DNA of 64,000 nucleotides from JAQVSH01 sp964451605 (GTDB taxonomy: Bacteria; Bacteroidota; Bacteroidia; Bacteroidales; UBA4181): positions 1 to 64,000 of the forward strand of contig CAYVJA010000005.1 of NCBI GenBank assembly GCA_964451605.1, in the 5' to 3' direction. Below the pieces are notes generated by a model that searched no databases, had not been told where the DNA came from, and saw only the letters and a list, made by a program, of their open reading frames with translations. Positions 25,486-33,974 of the stretch are shown here, piece by piece. Numbering within the stretch: the first letter of the stretch is position 1; the number at the start of each line of letters is the position of its first letter. The position numbers and the translations under genes are program-made.

Positions 25486-27840
25486 ATGACGAAGATATCT
25501 GTTTTGTGGCTTGTACTCTCACTGGCCGTCAATCTCTGTACTACCAATCTATGGGCGGTTGATCCGATCGATGCAAACCTTTTGGGGGAGGCAGAATGGA
25601 TTGCAGCCCATGGAGCGGCTGCCGATACCAATCTGTGGACCGCCTTTAGCAGGGACTTTACGTTGCAACGCGTCCCGCAACGTGCCGAAGCCTATGTTGC
25701 TGTTGATAGCAAATACTGGCTCTGGATTAACGGAAGGCAGGTTGTTTTTGAAGGGGGGTTGAAAAGAGGTCCCAACCCAACCGATACCTATGCCGATAAG
25801 ATTGATTTGGCGCCATACCTGAAAAGAGGGAGCAACCGGATTGCCATTCTGGTTTGGTATTTTGGGCGGCAGGGCTTCTCGCATCATAGCAGTGGGAAGC
25901 CGGGAATGCTGTTTGCCATGCAAATGGGCCGGGAGCAGTTGGTGAGTAATGGTACCTGGTTGGCTTCCAGACTGGAGGCCTATACATCGGCTCCTAAGCC
26001 CGAGCCCAATTATCGCCTCCCCGAGTCGAATCTGTTGTTCGATGCACGTGTAGAGAGGGTGGGGTGGCAACGTCAGGATGCCGATCTCTCCTGGATGCAA
26101 CCTGCACGTACTTTGGGCCGTGCAGGTTCGGAGCCCTGGAATGGCTTGGTAATCAGACCTGTTCCTATGTTCAAGGATTTCGGGTTAACGGCCTATGCCT
26201 CTGCACCGAAGTTTCCCTTTGTTTCTGATGGCGATACAATTATTTGTGATTTGCCCTACAATGCCCAGGTAACCCCTTACCTGGAGATAGAGGCGCCGGA
26301 GGAGGGTATGAAGATTGTGATGGCTACCGACAATTACCTTTTTTACAACGGTTCCGACAACGTAATCAGGGCTGAGTTCATAACCCGAAAGGGGTTGCAG
26401 GCCTACGAAAGCTATGGTTGGATGAACGGGCATAAAATGTACTATTTTATACCCAAGGGTATTAAGGTGCGCTCATTGAAATATCGCGAAACCGGATTCA
26501 ATACCGAATTTGCCGGATCCTTTCACAGTTCCGATCCTTTCCTGAATCGTTACTGGGAGAAGGCTCGCCGAACTCTCTATGTTACCATGCGCGATACCTA
26601 TATGGATTGCCCCGAAAGGGAGCGGGCACAATGGTGGGGCGATGCTGTGAATGAGTCGGGCGAGGCCTTCTATGCCCTCGATTTGCAGAGTCACTCGCTG
26701 ATGAGAAAGGGGATGTATGAATTGATAGGCTGGCAGCGGCCCGACGGGAGCCTCTTTTCGCCCATTCCTGCCGGTAATTGGAATAGAGAGTTGCCCTGCC
26801 AGATGCTTTCGAGCATCGGGCCTTACGGTTTCTGGAACTATTATCTCTTTACGGCCGATAAGCAGACCATTGCCGATCTCTATCCCGGTGTGAAGCGCTA
26901 TTTGGATATCTGGAAGCCCGATGGGAAGGGAACCATCACCATGCGTCCGGGCGACTGGACTTGGGGCGACTGGGGTTCGGAGATAGATAAGGAGTTGATT
27001 TATAATCTACTCTACTATATGGCCGTTAAATCGACCCGCGAAATGGCACTATTGTTAGAAAAACCGGAGGATGCAGCAGCTTTCGAACCCTTTCTGAACG
27101 GTTTTGCAGCGTCGTTTAACCGGCAATTCTGGACAGGATCGCATTATCGCCACCCCGCTTACACCGGGAAGCCCGACGATCGGGTTCAGGCGCTTGCTGT
27201 ATTGGCAGGAGTTGTACCCGAGGAGCGCTATCCGTTGCTATTGCAGCTGTTCCAGACCGAGATGCATGCCAGTCCTTATATGGAAAAGTATGTGGGAGAG
27301 GCGATGTTTGTGATGGGATATGCCTCTGAGGCCCTAAAGCGTATGGAGAGCCGATTTGCGAAAATGGTAAATCATCCCGGGTTTTCTACCCTTTTCGAGG
27401 GGTGGGGTATTGGCAGCGAAGGGTTTGGCGGCGGAACGGTGAATCATGCATGGAGTGGAGGCGGACTCACCCTTGCGTCGCAGTATCTTTGCGGTATAGC
27501 GCCTGCAGCACCCGGTTTTTCGGTGGTTTCGGTGAAACCCCGTCCCGGTTATGTGAAGGAGGCCTCTGCTAAGATGATCTCCGTAAAGGGACCCATCACC
27601 TCGGAGTTTGTGAATGATGAGCGGTCGTTTCACTTAACGGTAGAGCTACCCCTGTCGGTTGTGGGTGAGATTGGAATTCCCGGTTCGGAATTCCGAAAAA
27701 TCTCACTTAATGGCAGGGTTATCTGGGAAAATGGATCCTATAAGTCGGACAACGGGGCCGAATTTTTGGAAAAGGGTCGTGACCATATCTCCTTTCGTGT
27801 TCCGGGCGGAAAACTTCGTTTTGTTGCCGAGCGGAAGTAA
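25486..27840 (+). CDS. GH78-like alpha-L-rhamnosidase
   Basis: Exported 784-residue protein with a signal peptide of about 24 residues. N-terminal beta domains include a jelly-roll-like part (ANLLGEAEWIAA, AVDSKYWLWINGRQVVFEGGLKRGP). The (alpha/alpha)6 catalytic domain contains DTYMDCPERERAQWWGDAVNESGEAF, close to the GH78 motif. It is followed by a C-terminal beta-sandwich with PGYVKEASAKMISVKGPI. It would remove terminal rhamnose from glycans or glycosides. It follows GH92 by 8 bp and precedes the chrA pair by 12 bp, though a functional link to the latter is unlikely. Confidence 0.85.
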   Translation: MTKISVLWLVLSLAVNLCTTNLWAVDPIDANLLGEAEWIAAHGAAADTNLWTAFSRDFTLQRVPQRAEAYVAVDSKYWLWINGRQVVFEGGLKRGPNPTDTYADKIDLAPYLKRGSNRIAILVWYFGRQGFSHHSSGKPGMLFAMQMGREQLVSNGTWLASRLEAYTSAPKPEPNYRLPESNLLFDARVERVGWQRQDADLSWMQPARTLGRAGSEPWNGLVIRPVPMFKDFGLTAYASAPKFPFVSDGDTIICDLPYNAQVTPYLEIEAPEEGMKIVMATDNYLFYNGSDNVIRAEFITRKGLQAYESYGWMNGHKMYYFIPKGIKVRSLKYRETGFNTEFAGSFHSSDPFLNRYWEKARRTLYVTMRDTYMDCPERERAQWWGDAVNESGEAFYALDLQSHSLMRKGMYELIGWQRPDGSLFSPIPAGNWNRELPCQMLSSIGPYGFWNYYLFTADKQTIADLYPGVKRYLDIWKPDGKGTITMRPGDWTWGDWGSEIDKELIYNLLYYMAVKSTREMALLLEKPEDAAAFEPFLNGFAASFNRQFWTGSHYRHPAYTGKPDDRVQALAVLAGVVPEERYPLLLQLFQTEMHASPYMEKYVGEAMFVMGYASEALKRMESRFAKMVNHPGFSTLFEGWGIGSEGFGGGTVNHAWSGGGLTLASQYLCGIAPAAPGFSVVSVKPRPGYVKEASAKMISVKGPITSEFVNDERSFHLTVELPLSVVGEIGIPGSEFRKISLNGRVIWENGSYKSDNGAEFLEKGRDHISFRVPGGKLRFVAERK

Positions 27841-27851
27841 TACCGCATTCT

Positions 27852-28424
27852 ATGGTTCGGGTTACGCTATTTGAGATCTTCTTTACCTTTCTTCGTGTGG
27901 GTGCCTTTACCCTGGGAGGCGGGCTGGCCATGTTACCTATGATTCGATTTTCGGTGGTAGAACAAAAAAAGTGGCTCGACGATTCGCTCTTTTGGGATAT
28001 GGTGGCTCTGTCGCAGGGCATTCCCGGTATCATGGCGGTAAATATTTCGCTCTTTACCGGATATCGTGTAAGAGGGATCCGGGGCGCTCTGTGCGGTGCC
28101 CTGGGTACCATTGTACCTTCGTTTGTAATTATTTTGCTTATCGCTGCCGTATTAACCAACTTCCGTGATTTTGAGGCGGTCGAAAAAGCCTTTATGGGGC
28201 TTAGACCGGCTGTGACAGGGATGATTGCCGCAATGGTGGTTTCGGCAGCATTGGCGCGTAAACCGATGGTATGGCAATGGATGGCTATTGTGGCCATTGC
28301 GGCCTGCATTGGCTTGCTTAATGTGTCGCCGCTATGGTTTGTACTGCCTGTGGTTCCGCTGGTATTTCTCTATCTGCAGTTTGAGCGACACCGTAAGAAG
28401 TGGCAACAACGCGGCACATCTTAA
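27852..28424 (+). CDS. chrA: Chromate transporter, N-terminal-half type (ChrA family)
   Basis: Half-size inner-membrane protein of 190 residues from the CHR superfamily. Key segments: FLRVGAFTLGGGLAMLPMI and VALSQGIPGIMAVNISLFTGYRVRG, the usual motifs of CHR domains, plus about five hydrophobic helices. It pairs with the next gene; two-gene short-chain CHR transporters form a complete unit in many bacteria. The natural substrate in anaerobic gut-type organisms is uncertain. Confidence 0.88.
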   Translation: MVRVTLFEIFFTFLRVGAFTLGGGLAMLPMIRFSVVEQKKWLDDSLFWDMVALSQGIPGIMAVNISLFTGYRVRGIRGALCGALGTIVPSFVIILLIAAVLTNFRDFEAVEKAFMGLRPAVTGMIAAMVVSAALARKPMVWQWMAIVAIAACIGLLNVSPLWFVLPVVPLVFLYLQFERHRKKWQQRGTS

Positions 28425-28442
28425 CCAATCGGGGGGGAGAGT

Positions 28443-28970
28443 ATGGCCATCTATTTTAGCCTTTTCTGGGCGTTTCTTAAGATTGGTATCTTTGGATTTG
28501 GCGGTGGGTATGCCATGCTCTCGCTCATTGAAAATGAGATTGTAGACCATAGGGGCTGGCTCACTATTAGCGAGTTTACCGATATTGTGGCCATCTCGCA
28601 AATGACCCCGGGCCCTATCGGAATTAACAGTGCCACCTATGTGGGGTATAGTGTAACCGGTTCGGTATGGGGTTCTGTGGTTGCCACCCTGGCGGTTGTA
28701 TTGCCATCAACCCTTTTGATGTTGTGGGTTTCGGCCATCTTTTTTAGCGCCAGGAACCATCCCTTTATGCAGCGGTTGCTTTGGGTGCTGAATCCGTTGG
28801 TTATAGCACTTATGGGGGCTTCGGTGCTGATGCTGCTTAATGGCCAGAATTTTTTGGATCCTGCCTCTTTTGCGATTGGATTTGCAGCATTCTTTCTTAC
28901 ATGGAAGGCAAAGCTGCATCCGGTGTGGACCCTGTTGGCGGGCGGTTTGGCCGGCTTCCTGCTCTATTAA
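28443..28970 (+). CDS. chrA: Chromate transporter, second half (ChrA family)
   Basis: Partner of the preceding gene, 175 residues, 18 bp downstream. FLKIGIFGFGGGYAMLSLIENEIV and VAISQMTPGPIGINSATYVGY are the CHR domain motifs. Separate starts and the gap show two true genes and not a frameshifted long ChrA. Convergent with yccF. Confidence 0.88.
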   Translation: MAIYFSLFWAFLKIGIFGFGGGYAMLSLIENEIVDHRGWLTISEFTDIVAISQMTPGPIGINSATYVGYSVTGSVWGSVVATLAVVLPSTLLMLWVSAIFFSARNHPFMQRLLWVLNPLVIALMGASVLMLLNGQNFLDPASFAIGFAAFFLTWKAKLHPVWTLLAGGLAGFLLY

Positions 28971-29000
28971 CCGGATCTGTTATTCGGCCGAAAATCGCAT

Positions 29001-29375
29001 TTATTCGGGCACAATCTCTTTGCCAAAAGGGGTAAGTGCCAGATTGGCCATCTTGAAGTGTTGCATACCAAACGGGATACCAATCAGCGTGATACAAAGA
29101 ATAATACCGAAAATGAGATGGGTAAGGGCAATCCAGATGCCACCGATAAAGAGCCAGAGCAGATTAAAGAAGAGATTGAGGCACCCCCCTGCAGCCGGTT
29201 TGGTGATAACCACCTGTCCGAAGGGCCATAGCGCCAGAATGGCCAACTTGAAAGACTGGTAACCGAAAGGAATTCCTATAATGGTGATGCAGAGGAGAAT
29301 ACCGGCTATCAGGTATTCAATAGAGATAATCAATCCTCCAAAGAGGATCCAAAGAAGATTTCCTATGCACGACAT
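29001..29375 (-). CDS. YccF-domain inner membrane protein
   Basis: Small membrane protein of 124 residues with two copies of the YccF (DUF307) domain. Each copy has a GNLLWILFGG/NLLWLFIGG helix followed by LLCITIIGIPFG and ILCITLIGIPFG. Function unknown. The start MSCIGNLLW at 29375 agrees with the family; ATGs at 29411 and 29432 are in frame but would add an atypical leader close to the trp promoter. Confidence 0.85.
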   Translation of the reverse strand: MSCIGNLLWILFGGLIISIEYLIAGILLCITIIGIPFGYQSFKLAILALWPFGQVVITKPAAGGCLNLFFNLLWLFIGGIWIALTHLIFGIILCITLIGIPFGMQHFKMANLALTPFGKEIVPE

Positions 29376-29437
29376 GGCTTCCGTAGGGTAATTGTGGAGT
29401 AAACCTACCATTTTTTTTAAAAAAAGAGGCATACCGT

Positions 29438-29466
29438 TTTGAAAAAAGAAAAAACCCCTATATTTG
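29438..29466 (+). promoter_or_regulatory. Promoter of the trp operon
   Basis: TTTG (29438-29441), a 17-bp spacer and TATATTTG (29459-29466) match the Bacteroidetes consensus TTTG / TAnnTTTG. The site is 20 bp before the trp leader peptide start, giving a leader transcript of roughly 200 nt before trpB. Confidence 0.7.
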
Positions 29467-29485
29467 CAGGGTAAAACAGACAGTG

Positions 29486-29545
29486 ATGAATGCAATAATG
29501 GTTAATGCATATTGGTGGTGGCGCTTACAACCTTTCCGGTCGTGA
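29486..29545 (+). CDS. trpL: Trp operon leader peptide with three consecutive Trp codons
   Basis: ATG at 29486 opens MNAIMVNAYWWWRLQPFRS, 19 residues, ending in TGA at 29543-29545. Three adjacent TGG codons (29513-29521) lie between the promoter and an attenuator hairpin, as in classical leader-peptide attenuation: a ribosome starved of Trp-tRNA stalls there and changes downstream RNA folding. The region around the Trp codons (GGTGGCGCTT) can pair with AAGCCCGCC at 29548-29556, as a 1:2 stem would. It lies directly ahead of trpBEGDCFA. Translation is inferred from context. Confidence 0.75.
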   Translation: MNAIMVNAYWWWRLQPFRS

Positions 29546-29594
29546 GAAAGCCCGCCCTGTGTATTACCTGAAAAGATAGATTAAGGTTTATATC

Positions 29595-29627
29595 AAAGGC
29601 CTGCCGCACTCGCGGCAGGCCTTTTTT
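29595..29627 (+). terminator. Attenuator hairpin of the trp operon
   Basis: GGCCTGCCGC (29598-29607), loop ACTC, GCGGCAGGCC (29612-29621) form a perfect 10-bp stem, extended by three A-T pairs, followed by six T, a C and more T. It lies 50 nt after the leader peptide stop and 48 nt before trpB, so it can end transcription before the operon. Confidence 0.88.
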
Positions 29628-29674
29628 CTTTTTGCGTTTCCCTTTACGAATCCTCTTATCATAAATAAAACAGT

Positions 29675-30925
29675 ATGAATGCTTATCAAGTGAACTCCGC
29701 AGGCTACTATGGCGAATTTGGCGGGGCCTATATTCCGGAGATTTTGTATGGATGTGTGGAGTCGTTGAAAAACAGCTATCTCCAACATTTAGAAGATCCT
29801 CTTTTTCGGTCGGAGATGGATGCATTGCTCCGTGATTATGTGGGAAGACCCAGCCCCCTCTATCTGGCATCGCGTCTCTCGGAGCAAACCGGATGTAAGG
29901 TTTATCTGAAAAGAGAAGATCTCAACCATACCGGGGCTCATAAAATTAACAATACCATTGGGCAGATCCTTCTGGCACGTCGTATGGGTAAACGGCGAAT
30001 TATTGCCGAAACCGGTGCCGGACAGCATGGGGTAGCTACTGCTACGGTTTGTGCCCTCATGAATATGGAGTGTGTGGTCTATATGGGAAAAACCGATGTA
30101 GAGAGGCAGCATATCAATGTGCAGAAGATGGAGATGCTGGGAGCCACTGTGTTGCCTGTTACATCGGGCAATATGACGCTTAAGGATGCCACTAACGAGG
30201 CCATACGCGACTGGTGTTCGCATCCCTCCGATACCTTTTACATTATTGGCTCCACAGTTGGCCCCCATCCCTATCCCGATTTGGTGGCCCGGTTACAATC
30301 GGTGATAGGTCGCGAAATGCAGGTGCAGTTGCTGGAGAAGGAGGGACGCAGTTATCCCGATTATCTGGTGGCATGTGTGGGAGGGGGCAGTAATGCCGCA
30401 GGTACGGTCTATCCCTATCTCGATGAGGAGCGGGTGCAGATTTTGTTGGCCGAGGCAGCAGGCGAAGGATTGGCCAGTGGCCGTTCGGCAGCGACGATTC
30501 ATCTGGGCCGTGTGGGCATTATCCATGGCAGTCGAACGCTGGTGATGCAAGATGCCGACGGGCAGATTGAGGAGCCCTATTCGGTATCGGCCGGGCTCGA
30601 TTACCCGGGTATCGGGCCGTTACATGCCCATCTCTCCCGATCGGGCCGTGCCGCAGTGCTTCCTATTACTGATGGTGAGGCAATGGATGCAGCTTTTAAT
30701 CTCACACGCCTGGAGGGGATTATTCCCGCGCTCGAGTCGGCTCATGCTTTAGGCGCATTGCGCAAACATCGCTTTTCCCCTTCGGATCAAAATCGGACCC
30801 CCCCTTTCCTCCTCCCATCTNNNNNNNNNNTTTCCCCTTCGGATGTGGTGGTGCTAACGCTTTCGGGAAGAGGCGATAAGGATATGGACACTTATATGTC
30901 AGTAATGAACCCGTTAAACCGATAA
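29675..30925 (+). CDS. trpB: Tryptophan synthase beta chain, operon copy
   Basis: Condenses indole and serine to tryptophan in the TrpAB complex. Start MNAYQVNSAGYYGEFGGAYIPE; PLP Lys about residue 90 in [27 protein letters not shown] and [10 protein letters not shown] present. The frame includes 19 extra codons near the C-terminus that contain a 10-N run. TTTCCCCTTCGGAT occurs at 30774-30787 and again at 30831-30844, and removing the 57-nt offset gives [21 protein letters not shown] and 397 residues, the normal length. The insertion is therefore an assembly artefact. First gene of trpBEGDCFA, 4 bp before trpE. Confidence 0.95.
   Translation: MNAYQVNSAGYYGEFGGAYIPEILYGCVESLKNSYLQHLEDPLFRSEMDALLRDYVGRPSPLYLASRLSEQTGCKVYLKREDLNHTGAHKINNTIGQILLARRMGKRRIIAETGAGQHGVATATVCALMNMECVVYMGKTDVERQHINVQKMEMLGATVLPVTSGNMTLKDATNEAIRDWCSHPSDTFYIIGSTVGPHPYPDLVARLQSVIGREMQVQLLEKEGRSYPDYLVACVGGGSNAAGTVYPYLDEERVQILLAEAAGEGLASGRSAATIHLGRVGIIHGSRTLVMQDADGQIEEPYSVSAGLDYPGIGPLHAHLSRSGRAAVLPITDGEAMDAAFNLTRLEGIIPALESAHALGALRKHRFSPSDQNRTPPFLLPSXXXXSPSDVVVLTLSGRGDKDMDTYMSVMNPLNR
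30788..30830. other. Assembly artefact inside trpB
   Basis: A 33-nt pyrimidine-rich tail and ten N lie between two identical 14-bp copies of trpB sequence. The tail encodes nothing TrpB-like and its length equals that of the tail at 1038-1070. The true gene is almost surely continuous. Confidence 0.75.
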
Positions 30926-30929
30926 TATC

Positions 30930-32339
30930 ATGAAGTACACATTTAGATCTGTTTCGCAAAAAATGCTGGCCGATTTGCAGACGCCGGTGGGTATCTATTT
31001 AAAGATGAGGGATGTCTTTTCGGAATCGGTTTTGTTGGAGAGCTCCGATTTTCATGGGGCAGAGAATAGTTTTTCGTTTATCGGCATTGATCCGCTGGCC
31101 CGTTTTGTGTTGCGGGGCGGGGAGATAGAACAATCGTTTCCCGACGGAACCCGAAAAGTTGACCCACTAGTGGCTTCTATCCATGTGATGGATCGCTTTC
31201 GTGATTTTCTGGGATGTTTCCATCATGCAACCCCCGAAGAATCGACGCGTGTGTGTGGGCTCTTTGGCTATACCTCCTATAATACAGTACGTTACTTTGA
31301 ACCGGTTGCTTCGGCCGGAAAAGCCACAGAAGCCAGTTCGATACCCGACATGATCTATAACTTTTATCGATATATTATTGTTGTAGACCATTTTAGGAAT
31401 GAGCTGACCATTGTTGAACATCTGTTCGAAGGAGAGTCCTCTTCTATTCAGCGCATTAAGGCGTTGCTGGAAAATCGCGACTATGCTTCGTACGACTTTG
31501 TGCTGAAAGGTAGTGAGCGCTCTACACAGTCGGACGAAGATTATAAGGCGATAGTGAAGCAGGGAATTGCCCACTGTATGCGTGGTGATGTGTTCCAGAT
31601 TGTACTCTCTCGCTGTTTTATGCAGGATTATAGCGGCGACGATTTTAAAGTGTATCGCGCTCTACGCTCTATCAATCCGTCGCCCTATCTCTTCTATTTT
31701 GACTTTGGTTCTTTCCGGATTTTCGGTTCGTCGCCCGAAACCCATTGTCGGATTGATGGTTCACGTGCTTATATCGACCCTATTGCCGGAACATTTCGCA
31801 GAACAGGCGATGATGTAAAGGATAAAGAGCAGACAGAGAGGTTATTGCAGGATCCTAAGGAGAACGCAGAACATGTGATGTTAGTAGATCTGGCCCGCAA
31901 CGATTTGAGCCGGAATGCCACCAATGTGCAGATCGATTTCTTTAGAGAGGTACAGTACTATTCGCATGTAATTCATTTGGTTTCGCGCGTGGTGGGAAAA
32001 TTGCCCGATCAGGTGAACCGTTTGAAGGTGTTTGCCGACACCTTTCCGGCAGGAACGCTTTCGGGGGCGCCAAAGGTGCGTGCTATGCAGCTGATTTCGG
32101 AGCTGGAACCCCACGATAGGGGTGCCTATGGCGGTTGTATCGGGTATGTGGGTTTGAATGGAGATCTGAACCAGGCCATTACCATTCGATCGTTTGTGAG
32201 CAAAGGAAATACCCTTTCGTATCAGGCGGGTGCCGGGATTGTTTCGAAGTCCGATCCTGCCACAGAGTTACAAGAGGTGAATAATAAGTTGGGTGCCCTA
32301 AAGAGTGCCATCGATCTGGCCTCGACCCTAAAAAATTGA
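30930..32339 (+). CDS. trpE: Anthranilate synthase component I
   Basis: Converts chorismate and ammonia from TrpG glutamine hydrolysis to anthranilate. 469 residues. The N-terminal LLESSDF motif marks the tryptophan feedback site. The chorismate-binding part shows FQIVLSRCF, GSSPETHCR, PIAGTFRRTGDD and DLARNDLSR, and later TFPAGTLSGAPKVRAMQLI. Starts 4 bp after trpB. Feedback inhibition by tryptophan and leader-peptide attenuation would act together. Confidence 0.96.
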   Translation: MKYTFRSVSQKMLADLQTPVGIYLKMRDVFSESVLLESSDFHGAENSFSFIGIDPLARFVLRGGEIEQSFPDGTRKVDPLVASIHVMDRFRDFLGCFHHATPEESTRVCGLFGYTSYNTVRYFEPVASAGKATEASSIPDMIYNFYRYIIVVDHFRNELTIVEHLFEGESSSIQRIKALLENRDYASYDFVLKGSERSTQSDEDYKAIVKQGIAHCMRGDVFQIVLSRCFMQDYSGDDFKVYRALRSINPSPYLFYFDFGSFRIFGSSPETHCRIDGSRAYIDPIAGTFRRTGDDVKDKEQTERLLQDPKENAEHVMLVDLARNDLSRNATNVQIDFFREVQYYSHVIHLVSRVVGKLPDQVNRLKVFADTFPAGTLSGAPKVRAMQLISELEPHDRGAYGGCIGYVGLNGDLNQAITIRSFVSKGNTLSYQAGAGIVSKSDPATELQEVNNKLGALKSAIDLASTLKN

Positions 32340-32344
32340 ATACT

Positions 32345-32977
32345 ATGAACAAGCCTATTTTATTACTAGACAATTACGACTCTTTTACCTATAACCTCTA
32401 TCATTTAGTAAGGGAGTTGGGGTATCGAAATATTGAAGTTTTCAGGAATGATGCCATTCGGCTCGACGAGATTTCGGCTTTCGATAGGATTATTTTGTCG
32501 CCCGGACCCGGGATTCCTTCCGAAGCGGGACTGCTTACAGAGGTCATTGCCCGCTATGCCTCTTCCATTCCGATGTTGGGGGTCTGTTTGGGTCATCAGG
32601 CCATTGCTGAGGTGTTTGGCGCCAAACTGGTAAACCTGAAGGAGGTCTTTCATGGCGTGGCTACTCCTGTACAGGTGGTGAAGCCGCACAGAATTTTCGA
32701 GGGTTTGGGGGCGCGCTTCGAAGCAGGCCGGTATCACTCCTGGATTGTAGCTAACCACCATTTCCCGACCCAACTGGAGGTGACCGCCATCGACGATACG
32801 GGGGCGATTATGGCATTGCGACATAAGCAGTACGATCTGCATGGGATTCAGTTCCATCCCGAGTCGGTTCTTACCCCCCTGGGGGCAAGGATGATGCAAA
32901 ATTGGCTCTCCGCTAATGCAGTGCAGGAGCACCCGGTAACAGAAAGTAATCACACAGATAAACAGTTAGTACTATGA
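32345..32977 (+). CDS. trpG: Anthranilate synthase component II (glutamine amidotransferase)
   Basis: Class I amidotransferase feeding ammonia to TrpE. The ATG at 32345 (MNKPILLLDNYDSFTYNL) is preferred to a TTG at 32336 inside the trpE end. GVCLGHQAIAE holds the nucleophile Cys; QFHPESVLTP gives the His/Glu of the triad; SPGPGIPSEAG forms the oxyanion region. 210 residues. The stop overlaps the trpD start by ATGA. Confidence 0.96.
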   Translation: MNKPILLLDNYDSFTYNLYHLVRELGYRNIEVFRNDAIRLDEISAFDRIILSPGPGIPSEAGLLTEVIARYASSIPMLGVCLGHQAIAEVFGAKLVNLKEVFHGVATPVQVVKPHRIFEGLGARFEAGRYHSWIVANHHFPTQLEVTAIDDTGAIMALRHKQYDLHGIQFHPESVLTPLGARMMQNWLSANAVQEHPVTESNHTDKQLVL

Positions 32978-33969
32978 AAGAGGAGTTATACAGATTGTTT
33001 GAACATCAGTATCTTTCCCGTAAGGAGGCACACGATATTTTGCTGAACATTGCCGAAGGTCGGTTTAACGATAACCAGATAGCTGCCTTTATTACGGTAT
33101 TCCTGATGCGGAGTATCTCGGTAGAGGAGTTGGCCGGTTTCCGAGAGGCACTATTAGAAACCAGCCTTTCGCTCGATTTTTCGGAATATACACCCATCGA
33201 TATTGTGGGCACCGGTGGCGATAATAAAAACACCTTTAATATCTCGACAGCTGCAGCCTTTGTGGTGGCAGGTGCCGGCTATAAGGTGGTGAAACATGGA
33301 AATTACGGTGCCTCTACGCTGAGTGGCGCTTCGAATGTGATGGAGCAGCATGGGGTGAAGTTCTCCGATAATGCCGAACATTTGCGACGTTCGCTCGATC
33401 AGGCCAATATGGCCTATCTGCATGCCCCTCTGTTTAATCCGGCATTGAAAAAGGTGGCCGGGGTGAGAAAGGCATTGGGGGTAAGAACCTTTTTTAATAT
33501 GCTGGGTCCTTTGGTAAATCCGGTAAAGCCCAAACACCAACTGCTCGGAGTCTATAATCTGAAGTTGGCCCGATTGTATGCCTACACATTTCAGCAAACC
33601 GGAACCGCGTTTGTTGTGGTACACAGTCTCGACGGTTATGATGAGATTTCGTTGACCGGCGATTTTAAGGTGGTCAGCAATAAGGGTGAAGAGTTGTATA
33701 CCCCCGAGATGATAGGCCTTTCGCGCTGTACTCACGACGATTTGTGGGGTGGCGATACCCTCCAGGCGGCAGCACAAATTTTCGATGCTGTATTGGGTGG
33801 AACGGCCACCCGGGCGCAAACCGAGTGTGTAATTGCAAATGCTGCTTTTGCCATTCGGACGCTGATGCCCCACCATTCGCTGGAGCAATGTTTGGCAGAG
33901 GCACGGGAATCGATCGAATCGGGCCGCGCTCTCCAACGGCTAAAACTTTTTATTGACTGTAATTCGTAG
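32974..33969 (+). CDS. trpD: Anthranilate phosphoribosyltransferase
   Basis: Transfers phosphoribose from PRPP to anthranilate. 331 residues, usual length. GTGGDNKNTFNISTAAAFVVAGAG is the PRPP-binding segment; KHGNYGASTLSGASNVMEQHG follows; and LGPLVNPVKPKHQLLGVY is typical. The ATG overlaps the trpG stop by 4 nt, so translation is probably coupled; trpC follows after 5 bp. Confidence 0.96.
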   Translation: MKEELYRLFEHQYLSRKEAHDILLNIAEGRFNDNQIAAFITVFLMRSISVEELAGFREALLETSLSLDFSEYTPIDIVGTGGDNKNTFNISTAAAFVVAGAGYKVVKHGNYGASTLSGASNVMEQHGVKFSDNAEHLRRSLDQANMAYLHAPLFNPALKKVAGVRKALGVRTFFNMLGPLVNPVKPKHQLLGVYNLKLARLYAYTFQQTGTAFVVVHSLDGYDEISLTGDFKVVSNKGEELYTPEMIGLSRCTHDDLWGGDTLQAAAQIFDAVLGGTATRAQTECVIANAAFAIRTLMPHHSLEQCLAEARESIESGRALQRLKLFIDCNS

Positions 33970-33974
33970 ATTCT

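Noticed and set aside
27852..28970. Frameshifted long chromate transporter
   Set aside because: Each half has its own start, own motifs and an 18-bp gap; two-gene short CHR transporters are a known arrangement.
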